From the NCBI GenBank assembly GCA_963798745.1, contig CAWCUF010000007.1, positions 443,400-507,399 of the forward strand: DNA of 64,000 nucleotides. The letters run 5' to 3'. The stretch is from Prado023 sp963798745. GTDB lineage: Bacteria; Actinomycetota; Actinomycetes; S36-B12; CAIYMF01. The position numbers and the translations under genes were made by a program. Positions 30,849-38,895 of this stretch are shown here, in pieces (the stretch's first letter is position 1; each line of letters starts with the position of its first letter). The notes under the pieces are model-generated. The model worked only from the letters and a program-made list of their open reading frames with translations, was not told the origin of the DNA and ran no database searches.

Positions 30849-31918
30849 GCCGGCACCTCGATCGCGTCGTAGGCAGCGCGCAGCTCGGGGTCGATCTCGG
30901 CCAGCTGCTCGGCCAGGGCGACCATGACCAGGCACTGCTTGAGCGAGGCGTCGTCCTCCATCTTGCCGTCGAGCATGACCGCGCCGGTGCCGTCGCCCAT
31001 CGCGGCCACCACCCGCTTGGCGTGCGTGATGTCGGCCACGCTCGGGGCGAACACCCGGTTGGCGATCGCGATCTGCTTGGGGTGCAGGGTCCACGTGCCC
31101 ACGCAGCCGAGCAGGAAAGCGTTGCGGAACTGGTCCTCGCAGGCCACCACGTCGGCGATGTCGCCGAACGGACCGTAGTAGGGGTAGATGCCGTGCGTGG
31201 CGCACGCGTCGACCATGCGCGCGATCGTGTAGTGCCACAGGTCCTGCTGGAAGATCGTGCGCGGCGCCTCGATCGCACCGTCCACCGGATCGGCGCGGAC
31301 CAGGTAGCCCGGGTGCCCGCCGCCCACGCGCGTGGTCTTCATCCGGCGGTCCGCGGCGAGGTCGGCCGGGCCCAGGGACAGTCCCTGCATGCGCGGGGAC
31401 GCGCCGCAGATCTCCTCGATGTTCACCACGCCGCGGGCGGTCTCCAGGATCGCGTGGATCAGGATCGGGCGGGTCAGCCCGGCCTTGGCCTCGAGCTGGG
31501 CGAGCAGCCGGTCGACGTAGTGGATGTCCTCGGCCCCCTGCACCTTGGGCACCATGATCACGTCGAGCTTGTGCCCGATGCCCGGCACGAGGGTGGTCAG
31601 GTCATCGAGCACCCAGGGGCTGTCCAGGGCGTTGATCCGGGTCCACAGCTGCGTGGGGCCGAAGTCCGTCTCTTCGGCGATGCGCAGCAGGCCCTCGCGG
31701 GCGGCCACCTTGCGGTCGGCCTTGACGGCGTCCTCGAGGTTGCCCAGCAGCACGTCGACGGTGCCGACCATGCCGGGCACCTTGGCGGCCATCTTCTCGT
31801 TGCTCGGGTCGAAGAAGTGGATCGCGCGCGAGGGCCGCGCGGGGATGTCGGTCAACGGCGTGGGCGCCCCCACGGCCAGGGGGCGGAAGAAGTCCTTGGG
31901 GCTCTTGGTGGCAGACAT
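30845..31918 (-). CDS. Malyl-CoA / beta-methylmalyl-CoA lyase, Chloroflexus-like
   Basis: The 357-aa product strongly recalls the L-malyl-CoA/beta-methylmalyl-CoA lyase of Chloroflexus along its whole length: FFRPLAVGAPTPL, VDVLLGNLEDAVKADRK, NALDSPWVLDD, LDVIMVPKVQG, MQGLSLGPADLAADRRMKTT, QQDLWHYTIARMVDA and GPFGDIADV. It would cleave malyl-CoA to glyoxylate plus acetyl-CoA or beta-methylmalyl-CoA to glyoxylate plus propionyl-CoA. With the dehydrogenase at 33141 it points to the ethylmalonyl-CoA pathway for C2 assimilation. The start MSATKSPKDF is ATG 31918. Confidence 0.85.
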   Translation of the reverse strand: MSATKSPKDFFRPLAVGAPTPLTDIPARPSRAIHFFDPSNEKMAAKVPGMVGTVDVLLGNLEDAVKADRKVAAREGLLRIAEETDFGPTQLWTRINALDSPWVLDDLTTLVPGIGHKLDVIMVPKVQGAEDIHYVDRLLAQLEAKAGLTRPILIHAILETARGVVNIEEICGASPRMQGLSLGPADLAADRRMKTTRVGGGHPGYLVRADPVDGAIEAPRTIFQQDLWHYTIARMVDACATHGIYPYYGPFGDIADVVACEDQFRNAFLLGCVGTWTLHPKQIAIANRVFAPSVADITHAKRVVAAMGDGTGAVMLDGKMEDDASLKQCLVMVALAEQLAEIDPELRAAYDAIEVPA

Positions 31919-31970
31919 GCTTCGCACCGTAGCAAGGCGGCGTGTCGAGGCCGCCGCGGGGTCCGGCCGT

Positions 31971-32023
31971 CGTTGGTGTGCACGGAATCGACCTCTCGAT
32001 CGTCGATTCCGTGCACACCGACG
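31971..32023. repeat. Family B hairpin, copy 2
   Basis: The same 22-bp arms as 28384-28436 lie at 31971-31992 and 32002-32023, with one mismatch and a 9-nt loop (CTCTCGATC). It lies between two minus-strand genes, 25 bp beyond the stop of the cation-efflux gene. Confidence 0.9.
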
Positions 32024-32047
32024 CGGGCGCTGGGGGCCGCGCCCGGC

Positions 32048-32995
32048 TCAGGCGTCGTTCCAGATGTCGTCACCGGGGATCGTCAGCCCGCCCGCGGGTT
32101 GGTCCTGCCAGGCGCGGGGGTCCTCGATCGGCTCCAGGTGGGTGGCGATCACGCTGTCGGGCAGCACCTCTCGGATCCCGGCCTCGACGGCCTCGAGCAG
32201 GTCGTGCCCCTGGGCCACGGTCCACGCACCGGGCACGAGCACGTGGAAGGACACGAACCGCTGCCGTCCCGACTCGCGGGTCTGCACCGCGTGGAAGCGC
32301 ACGTCGGCGCCCTGATGGCGGCGCAGCACCTCGACGATCAGGGCGTTCTCCTCCTCGGGCAGCGAGGCGTCGAGCAGGCCCATCGCCGAGCTGCCGATCA
32401 GCCGCAGGCCGGCGAGCACGATGTTCAGCGCCACCACCAGCGCGATGATCGGGTCGAGGATCAACCAACCGGTGATGCCGACCAGCAGCACGGCCACCAA
32501 CACGCCCACCGAGGTCCACACATCGGTCATCAGGTGCTTCGCGTCGGCCTTCAGCACGATCGAGCGGTGCCGACGACCCGCGCGCATCAGGAACCCGGCC
32601 ACGGCGAAGTTCAACACCGAGGCGAGCATCGAGATCACCAGGCCGACCCCGAGGGACTCCAGGGGCTGCGGGTCGAACAGCCGTGGGATCGCGGTGACCA
32701 TGATCAGGCCGGCGGCCACCAGGATCATGATGCCCTCTAGCAGGGCGGAGAAGTACTCCGCCTTGCTCAGCCCGAAGTGGTGGCGCTCGTTGCCCGGCTT
32801 GGCTGCCGCCTTGAGCGCCACGAGCGCGACCACGCCGGCGACGATGTTGACCGTGGACTCCAGGGCGTCGGAGAGCAGGCCCACCGAACCGGTCAGCAGA
32901 TAGGCGCCGAACTTGAGCGCGAAGACCACGCTCCCGACGCCGATCGACAGCCAGGCGTACTTGGAGAGGTCCTTGGGCACGTGCACGGCGTACAT
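32048..32995 (-). CDS. Cation diffusion facilitator (CDF) transporter
   Basis: The 315-aa product has six predicted membrane helices and CDF hallmarks: LLSDALESTVNIVAG in helix II, HHFGLSKAEYFSALLEG after it, DAKHLMTDVWTSVGV in helix V, and a C-terminal cytoplasmic domain. The helix II motif has SDALES rather than SDAxHS, so the metal may not be zinc. It exports a divalent metal by proton exchange. ATG 32995 (MYAVHVPKDLSKYAW) is the start. It is divergent from the dehydrogenase gene. Confidence 0.9.
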   Translation of the reverse strand: MYAVHVPKDLSKYAWLSIGVGSVVFALKFGAYLLTGSVGLLSDALESTVNIVAGVVALVALKAAAKPGNERHHFGLSKAEYFSALLEGIMILVAAGLIMVTAIPRLFDPQPLESLGVGLVISMLASVLNFAVAGFLMRAGRRHRSIVLKADAKHLMTDVWTSVGVLVAVLLVGITGWLILDPIIALVVALNIVLAGLRLIGSSAMGLLDASLPEEENALIVEVLRRHQGADVRFHAVQTRESGRQRFVSFHVLVPGAWTVAQGHDLLEAVEAGIREVLPDSVIATHLEPIEDPRAWQDQPAGGLTIPGDDIWNDA

Positions 32996-33140
32996 CCTCC
33001 CATCGCGGGAGGTCACCCGCCCCCAGCGTGCCGGAGCTCGCCCCGCGCGTGCGCCCCGATGCAGACCACCCGCCGTGCGCAGTTGCTGAACTCCAGTAGA
33101 TACTGGCCAGTAACAAAGCACCGTCGACGATGGAGGCACC

Positions 33141-34346
33141 ATGGCTCGCCTTGCCCAGACCGAGGGCCTGACCGAGGACCAGCGCGAGATCCTGGCCGCG
33201 GTCCGCGACTTCGTGAACAACGAGATCATCCCCCACGCCCAGGAGCTCGAGCACTCCGACACCTACCCCACCGAGATCGTCGAGGGGATGAAGGAGATGG
33301 GGATCTTCGGCCTGATGATCCCCGAGGAGTACGGCGGCCTCGGCGAGTCGCTGTTGACCTACGCGCTGTGCGTCGAGGAGATCGCGCGCGGCTGGATGAG
33401 CGTCAGCGGCATCATCAACACCCACTTCATCGTGACCTACATGATCATGCAGCACGGCACCGACGAGCAGAAGGCCAAGTACCTGCCGCGGCTGGCCACC
33501 GGCGAGATCCGCGGCTCGTTCTCGATGTCCGAGCCGCACTGCGGCTCCGACGTCGCGGCGATCACGTCCAAGGGCACGCCTGACGGGGCCGGGGGCTACA
33601 AGCTCACCGGCCAGAAGATGTGGCTGACCAACGGCGGATCGTCCTCGCTGGTCGCGGTGCTCGTGCGCACCGACGCCGATGCCGCCGAGGGCGCCTCGGT
33701 GTACCGCAAGATGTCGACGTTCCTCATCGAGAAGCCGGCTGGCTTCGGCGAGGTCCTGCCCGGGCTGACCATCCCGGGCAAGATCGACAAGATGGGCTAC
33801 AAGGGTGTGGACACCACCGAGCTCATCATGGACGACTTCGCCCTCGGGGCTGACGAGCTGCTCGGCGGGGAGCCCGGCAAGGGCTTCTACCAGATGATGG
33901 ACGGCGTCGAGGTGGGCCGCGTGAATGTGGCCGCGCGGGCGTGCGGACTGTCGGTGCGCGCCTTCGAGCTCGGTGTCGAGTACGCCCAGCAGCGCCACAC
34001 CTTCGGCAAGGCGATCGCCGAGCACCAGGCCGTGTCGTTCCGGCTGGCCGACATGGCGGTCAAGGTCGAGGCCGCCCACCAGATGATGGTGCGCGCCGCC
34101 CGCAAGAAGGACTCCGGGCAGCGCAACGACCTGGAGGCGGGCATGGCCAAGTACCTGGCCTCCGAGTACTGCAAGGAGGTCGTCGAGGACTCGTTCCGGA
34201 TCCACGGCGGCTACGGCTACGCCAAGGAGTACGAGATCGAGCGGCTCTACCGCGAGGCGCCCATGTTGCTGATCGGCGAGGGCACCGCGGACATCCAGCG
34301 GATGATCATCGCCCGCCGGCTGCTCGAGGACTACAAGCTGCGCTGA
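33141..34346 (+). CDS. Acyl-CoA dehydrogenase, probable methylsuccinyl-CoA dehydrogenase
   Basis: The 401-aa flavoprotein has all acyl-CoA dehydrogenase segments: MIPEEYGGLGESLLTYALC, SFSMSEPHCGSDVAA, MWLTNGGSSSLVAVLV, QQRHTFGKAIAEHQAV, IHGGYGYAKEYEIERLYR and EAPMLLIGEGTADIQ (catalytic glutamate region). The N-terminus MARLAQTEGLTEDQREIL resembles the Streptomyces dehydrogenase encoded beside ccr/meaA/mcl genes. With the two lyases across the CDF gene this suggests the ethylmalonyl-CoA pathway, but ccr, mch and meaA are not in the window. It has its own terminator. Confidence 0.85.
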   Translation: MARLAQTEGLTEDQREILAAVRDFVNNEIIPHAQELEHSDTYPTEIVEGMKEMGIFGLMIPEEYGGLGESLLTYALCVEEIARGWMSVSGIINTHFIVTYMIMQHGTDEQKAKYLPRLATGEIRGSFSMSEPHCGSDVAAITSKGTPDGAGGYKLTGQKMWLTNGGSSSLVAVLVRTDADAAEGASVYRKMSTFLIEKPAGFGEVLPGLTIPGKIDKMGYKGVDTTELIMDDFALGADELLGGEPGKGFYQMMDGVEVGRVNVAARACGLSVRAFELGVEYAQQRHTFGKAIAEHQAVSFRLADMAVKVEAAHQMMVRAARKKDSGQRNDLEAGMAKYLASEYCKEVVEDSFRIHGGYGYAKEYEIERLYREAPMLLIGEGTADIQRMIIARRLLEDYKLR

Positions 34347-34355
34347 GCGCGAGTC

Positions 34356-34383
34356 GGTGCCCGCCGGATGCCCGGCGGGCACC
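34356..34383 (+). terminator. Terminator hairpin after acyl-CoA dehydrogenase
   Basis: A perfect 12-bp stem GGTGCCCGCCGG (34356-34367) / CCGGCGGGCACC (34372-34383) with an ATGC loop starts 10 bp after the stop codon. Confidence 0.75.
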
Positions 34384-34570
34384 TGGCGTTCTCGGTCGCG
34401 TTGCGCGGCGCGCAGCAATCCGGGCGGGGCGCGGCGGCCGCCGCGGTCGGTCATCGCACCGACTTCCCGACCCGCTCTGAGCACGATCGGATGCAAGATC
34501 AGTGCGCCTAGGGCATCATTCGCAGCGACGGCGCCCGACGGCGGCCACACGCAGGAGGGGGCGCACCCGG

Positions 34571-35671
34571 ATGACGGCGGTGCTCGACGTGATCCACGGC
34601 GACGAGGAACTCAGCCTCGACGAGGCGCTGCTCAGCCAGGCCGAGAACTGCCGGGCGTTGGGCTCGCCGCTGTCCGGCGACGTGCTCGACGCCCTGCGCG
34701 CGGCCGGCCGGGCCGACGGGCCGCTGGCGCTCATGCTGGCCGGGCACCAGGTCGTGCGCGGTGGTGACCTGATCGGGCTGCGTCTGCTGGCCGCCGCCCA
34801 CCGGCTCGTGCTCTCGCGGCGGTCCCCCGGGCTCGGGATCTACTTCCCGACCGTGGGTGGCACGGCGCCCAGCGACGACGCAGCCCGGGCCGGGCTCGGC
34901 AAGGCAGTCGTCGACGCGTTCCTGGCCCATGCCCAGGTCGTGCGCACCTGCCTGGGCCGGATCCCGCAGACCAACGAGACCGGGCGCGCCCAGCCGCTGC
35001 GGGGTGCGTTGGCGCGGGTGGTCGCGGCGCACGGCCAGCCGATCCGCCTGCACGAGCTGGCTGCGTCGGCGGGGTTGAACCTGCGCGCTGACGTGATGCC
35101 GTGGGCGCATGTGCCGATGAGCACCCCGGTGACGATCGTGGAGCGGGCCGGCTGTGACCTGCGACCGCTGGACGCCGGGGTGGCCGAGGACCGGTTGACC
35201 CTGGCGTCCTACATCTGGGGCGATGACCTCGCCCGGTTCGAGCGGCTTCGCTCTGCGTTCGCCCTGGCCCATCGGGTGCCCGCGCGGGTGCAGACGATGG
35301 GCGCCACGGAGTACGTGGTCGCCCTGTCGCATGCCGATCCGGTGCCCGGCCAGACCCTGGTGATCTGGCACTCGGCGACCTGGTTCTACCTGGACCGCGC
35401 GTCGCGGGTCGAGCTGCGGACGGCGATCCGGCGGCTGGCCGCGCGGGCGACTTCGACCAACCCGCTGGTGCACGTCTCCTGGGAGTGGAAGCGCGACGCG
35501 CCGGACCCCGCCCGCTCGTACGCGCTGGTGGGTCGCTCGTGGCCGGCGGCAGGGGCGTGGGCGCCGTGGCGCCCGGGGGCAGCCGTGCAGCTGGGCTCCG
35601 GGCCGGCGCATGGGATGCCCGTGCGGTGGGCCGAGCCCAAGCCGCTGTCCAGTGATCCGCTGGAGTACTGA
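34571..35671 (+). CDS. DUF2332 domain protein
   Basis: The 366-aa product matches actinobacterial/rhizobial DUF2332 proteins: the helical N-terminus, IPQTNETGRAQPLRGAL, HELAASAGLNLRADVM, VAEDRLTLASYIWGDDLARFERL and VHVSWEWKRD. The function is unknown; the fold is thought to be nucleotidyl- or methyltransferase-like. ATG 34571 follows GGAGGGGG. It stands alone; the 250-bp gap after it (35672-35922) has no gene. Confidence 0.85.
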   Translation: MTAVLDVIHGDEELSLDEALLSQAENCRALGSPLSGDVLDALRAAGRADGPLALMLAGHQVVRGGDLIGLRLLAAAHRLVLSRRSPGLGIYFPTVGGTAPSDDAARAGLGKAVVDAFLAHAQVVRTCLGRIPQTNETGRAQPLRGALARVVAAHGQPIRLHELAASAGLNLRADVMPWAHVPMSTPVTIVERAGCDLRPLDAGVAEDRLTLASYIWGDDLARFERLRSAFALAHRVPARVQTMGATEYVVALSHADPVPGQTLVIWHSATWFYLDRASRVELRTAIRRLAARATSTNPLVHVSWEWKRDAPDPARSYALVGRSWPAAGAWAPWRPGAAVQLGSGPAHGMPVRWAEPKPLSSDPLEY

Positions 35672-35922
35672 GCGTCCGACTGGGTGGGGGCGCGCCGGGT
35701 GGGAGCTGCGCGAGCCGCGGCGCACAGTTGGGCCCGGGGCGGACAGCCCTGTGACCGACGCGATGCGCATCTGAGTGGCCGCCGGCCAGGGCACGACGCG
35801 CGCCCGAGGCCTGGGCCAGGCGGGGGGCCACCCGTGTGACCGCGCGATGCGCAGCTGCGCGTGCCGGCCGGCGAGGGGACGACTGCGCGCGTGCCCTGCG
35901 GATCGGCGGCCCTCGGGGTTGG

Positions 35923-36453
35923 TCAGCTCGCGGGAGCCTTGGCCCTGGCCTTGCGACCGCGTCCGGTCGGCGCCTCGGCCTGGGCGGTGGGTGCCGTGGC
36001 CTGCGCGTCGGGCGTCGTGGCCTGCACATCTCGTGCGGCGGTGTGCGCGTCCTTCGCGTCGGCGTGGTGGCAGTCAGCGCCGGCTGGCATGGGCAGGTCC
36101 AGCCAGACCACCTTGACCGGACCCCGCAGGCGCCACCCCCACCGCGCGGAGAGCTTCTCGACGATCTCCATCCCGCGGCCACCCTCGTCCTCGGCGTGCG
36201 CCTGGCGCGGCAGGGGTGTCGAGTCGGCCGCGAAGTCGCCGACCTCGAGGCGCAGATACCCGTCGCGGACGTAGGCGCGCACGTCGATCGGCCCGTTGGC
36301 GTGCTTGACGGCGTTGGTCACGAGCTCGGAGGCCAGCAGTTGGGCGTCGTCGGTGATGTGCGCCAGTTGGGCCTTCGTCAGGAAGCGGTCGATCGCTCGA
36401 CGGGCTTCGCGCGGGGCCCGCACGGTGTTCTGGAGTATTTCGTGCAGCGCCAT
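35923..36453 (-). CDS. RsbW-like ATP-binding protein (HATPase_c_2)
   Basis: The 176-aa product has a GHKL ATPase domain: N-box ELVTNAVKHANG and G-box DEGGRGMEIVEKLSARWGW. Such stand-alone domains act as anti-sigma kinases or regulators of sigma factors in actinobacteria. The last 45 residues are Ala/Thr/Gln repeats (QATTPDAQATAPTAQ) ending in a basic GRKARAKAP patch. No partner sigma or antagonist gene adjoins it. The start MALHEILQNT is ATG 36453. Confidence 0.85.
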   Translation of the reverse strand: MALHEILQNTVRAPREARRAIDRFLTKAQLAHITDDAQLLASELVTNAVKHANGPIDVRAYVRDGYLRLEVGDFAADSTPLPRQAHAEDEGGRGMEIVEKLSARWGWRLRGPVKVVWLDLPMPAGADCHHADAKDAHTAARDVQATTPDAQATAPTAQAEAPTGRGRKARAKAPAS

Positions 36454-36539
36454 GCGCCCGGCATACCCCTTTCTGCGAGGTTTCACACCCAGTGTGGCCG
36501 ACGACTTGGGTGTGTCGAGTGGCTGCGGGCCCGCGGGCT

Positions 36540-36592
36540 CGTTGCTGTGCACGGAATCGACGTCTCAGTTGTCGATTCCGTGCACGTCAACG
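36540..36592. repeat. Family B hairpin, copy 3
   Basis: The arms at 36540-36561 and 36571-36592 match copies 1 and 2 in the core TGTGCACGGAATCGAC / GTCGATTCCGTGCA with two mismatches near the base and a 9-nt loop. The right arm includes the stop codon of the alpha/beta hydrolase gene (36587-36589), so it could act as its terminator. Confidence 0.88.
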
Positions 36593-37486
36593 AGCGGGAA
36601 CGGCATCCGCGGAGGGTGACCCGACGCTGCCCAGGATCTGGTCGAGCAGGGCCGCCGTGCCGTGCGGGTCCTCGGTGTTCGGGTTGTGGCCCCGTCCGGG
36701 GATCTCGCGCCAGGGCACGCCGAGGCGGGCGGCCATCCGCTGCTGCCAGGCAGGGGGCCAGGCGTCGTCCAGGGCGCCGGTGACGACGGTGACGGGGAGC
36801 CCGGTACGGGCCAGGGCGGCCGCGGTCGCCTCGGTCTGGTCCGGGGCGCTCATCAGGATGTCGCTGTAGTCGGCCAGCGCGATCGGGTCGTTGGCGATGA
36901 ATCTGCGGGCGCAGAACTCCGCGACCTCCGCGCTGGGCGGGTCCCAACCACCAGCACGGTCCAGGACCTCCTTGTGCGCCCAGATCTGCTCCATCGGGGC
37001 GACGGCCAGCATGGCCTGCAGCCCCACCAGGGGGGCGTGACTGCCCGCGGGCAGGGCGCCGGGGCCGGAGCAGATCGGGGTCCAGGAGGCCAGCCGCTGC
37101 GGCTGCGCCAGGACGAGTTCGCGGGTCACCAGCCCGCCCATCGAGTGCCCCACGAGGTGCACGCGGCGATCCGGGGCGAACCAGTCCAGGACCTCGGCGA
37201 CCACCGCGGCCAGCGCGGGCAGCGTGTTGCTGCCCCGCGGCCCGAGGCCGGGGAAGCCGCCCTGACCGGGCAGGTCCATCGCCGCCACGCGCCAACCGAG
37301 CTCGGCCAGCGGCTCCAGCATCGCGAGGAAGTCCTCCTTCGAGCCGGTGAACCCCGGGACGAGCAGGACATCTGCCGCTTTGGCCCCAGACGTTCGGGGC
37401 TCGGCGATCAGGACCGGGGCCGGCGCGTCGGGCGGCGCCAGAACCGCCACGCCGTCGGGCATGGCGATGAAGGGAGGGGTGCTCAT
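36587..37486 (-). CDS. Alpha/beta hydrolase
   Basis: The 299-aa product has the catalytic triad in place: nucleophile elbow GHSMGG, acid in VTGALDDAWPP and histidine in GRGHNPNTEDP; the oxyanion segment is VPGFTGSKEDF. Substrates of such enzymes range from esters to lactones. The start MSTPPFIAMPDG is ATG 37486. It is divergent from parA. Confidence 0.9.
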   Translation of the reverse strand: MSTPPFIAMPDGVAVLAPPDAPAPVLIAEPRTSGAKAADVLLVPGFTGSKEDFLAMLEPLAELGWRVAAMDLPGQGGFPGLGPRGSNTLPALAAVVAEVLDWFAPDRRVHLVGHSMGGLVTRELVLAQPQRLASWTPICSGPGALPAGSHAPLVGLQAMLAVAPMEQIWAHKEVLDRAGGWDPPSAEVAEFCARRFIANDPIALADYSDILMSAPDQTEATAAALARTGLPVTVVTGALDDAWPPAWQQRMAARLGVPWREIPGRGHNPNTEDPHGTAALLDQILGSVGSPSADAVPAR

Positions 37487-37532
37487 GACGTGCACAATAA
37501 GGGCAAGCAACCTAGCGAGTCAGGGACCGGGA

Positions 37533-38327
37533 ATGACACGCATCATCGCCATCGCCAACCAGAAGGGCGGCGTGGCCAAGACCACGACCGTCGCCTCCAT
37601 CGGGGCGGCGCTGGCCGAACTCGGTCAGCGGGTGCTCGTGGTCGACCTCGATCCGCAGGCCTGCCTCACGTTCTCCCTGGGATTCGACCCCGAGACGCTC
37701 GAGTTCTCGATGCACGACGTGCTGCTGGGTCGGGTGTCGGCGTCGATGGCGATCGTCAAGACCGACGAGGGCATGACCCTGCTGCCGGCCACGATCGACC
37801 TGGCCGGGACCGAGGCCCAGCTGTTGACCCGCACCGGGCGCGAGTTCGCCCTGCGCACCGCGCTGGAGGACCTCGTCGGCGAGTACGACACCGTCCTGCT
37901 GGACTGCTCGCCGTCGCTGGGCGTGCTGACCATCAACGCGCTGACCGCCGCGCACGAGGTGCTCATCCCGCTGCAGTGCGAGACGTTGTCGCACCGCGGC
38001 GTGGGGCAGCTGCTCGACACGATCGCCGACGTCCGGCGGATCACCAATCGCGACCTGGTCGTGCTCGGCGTGCTGCCCACGCTCTACGACGCGCGCACCA
38101 ATCACTCGCGCGCGGTGCTGGCCGACATCAAGGACCGCTACGGCCTGGACATCCTCGGCCCGGCGATCCCGCGCTCGATCCGGTTCGCCGAGGCGCCCGC
38201 CGCGGGGCGTTCGGTGCTGGCTGCCGGGGGGCGGGTGCGCGGCGCGCAGGCCTATCGGCAGCTCGCGCGGGGCCTGGTCGAGGGCACCGCGACCACCCAA
38301 CCTGATCCGATCGGAGCCCGAGGATGA
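37533..38327 (+). CDS. ParA-family ATPase
   Basis: The 264-aa product has a deviant Walker A KGGVAKTTTVASIG, VDLDPQACLTFSLG and DTVLLDCSPSLGVLT. There is no ParB gene beside it, so it is the stand-alone type found next to RhlE in actinobacteria (Rv3213c), not the chromosomal segregation pair. Its role is unsettled, perhaps cell division or positioning of proteins. Its TGA overlaps an ATG created by a tandem duplication (38309-38364). Confidence 0.88.
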   Translation: MTRIIAIANQKGGVAKTTTVASIGAALAELGQRVLVVDLDPQACLTFSLGFDPETLEFSMHDVLLGRVSASMAIVKTDEGMTLLPATIDLAGTEAQLLTRTGREFALRTALEDLVGEYDTVLLDCSPSLGVLTINALTAAHEVLIPLQCETLSHRGVGQLLDTIADVRRITNRDLVVLGVLPTLYDARTNHSRAVLADIKDRYGLDILGPAIPRSIRFAEAPAAGRSVLAAGGRVRGAQAYRQLARGLVEGTATTQPDPIGARG

Positions 38328-38364
38328 CCCAGTCTGACCTGATCGGAGCCCGAGGATGACCCAG
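38309..38364 (+). repeat. 24-bp tandem duplication creating an 11-codon ORF
   Basis: GATCGGAGCCCGAGGATGAC plus CCAG occurs at 38309-38332 and 38341-38364 (period 32). The first copy holds the parA stop in ATGA; the second holds the next gene's ATG. Between them, ATG 38324 to TGA 38359 encodes MTQSDLIGARG. So parA, the mini-ORF and the downstream gene form a chain of overlapping stops and starts. Confidence 0.7.
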
Positions 38365-38655
38365 AGCCAGCCGACGTTCGACCGCGTTCGGACGCGGGCC
38401 GCGCAGCCGACCGTGACGCCGGTCGACGTGCAGGGCAAGTCGGCGCTGTTCAGCGGTGCGCCGATCAACCCGTCGCTCGGGTCGGTGGTGATCACCTGCT
38501 CCGGGTGCCACGTGGCCACGCTGGTGTCCTACGCCCGGGCGCTGAAGCTCTCGGTGCCCAGCATCCACCTGCCGCTGATGCGCCGGGCGTACCCGACCTG
38601 GCTGCGCTGCCCCGCGTGCCAGGAACGGCACTGGGTGAAGGTCCGTTTCCACTGA
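38356..38655 (+). CDS. Small zinc-ribbon-like protein
   Basis: The 99-aa product has two cysteine pairs, C48-x2-C51 (CSGC) and C85-x2-C88 (CPAC), consistent with one zinc ribbon. It is a conserved companion of ParA in actinobacteria, of unknown function. The start MTQSQPTFDRV is ATG 38356, within the duplicated segment. The 240-bp gap after it (38656-38895) shows no gene. Confidence 0.7.
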   Translation: MTQSQPTFDRVRTRAAQPTVTPVDVQGKSALFSGAPINPSLGSVVITCSGCHVATLVSYARALKLSVPSIHLPLMRRAYPTWLRCPACQERHWVKVRFH

Positions 38656-38895
38656 GTCGGTGAGGCGACGCTGCGGCTGGCCTCCGGCGGTGGTCGGATC
38701 GGCGTGGCGGTGGCGTGCGGCCGGCGCGACAAGCCGGTTGGGATGGCCGCCGGCGCGACTCAGGTCGGCCGCGCAGCACGCGCGCTCACGGACGGACCGT
38801 CGAGATGTGCGTGCGGCTTCTGTTCGCCGACCGTACCGTGCTCCCTGACTGCCCCGGTCCCCTCGCGGTGCGGAGTCGACCCCGCGGTGGGCGGG

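Noticed and set aside
37533..38327. ParA as part of a chromosome or plasmid partition locus with an origin
   Set aside because: No ParB gene, parS-like 16-mer or DnaA-box cluster is visible; the stand-alone ParA beside rhlE is a known actinobacterial arrangement.
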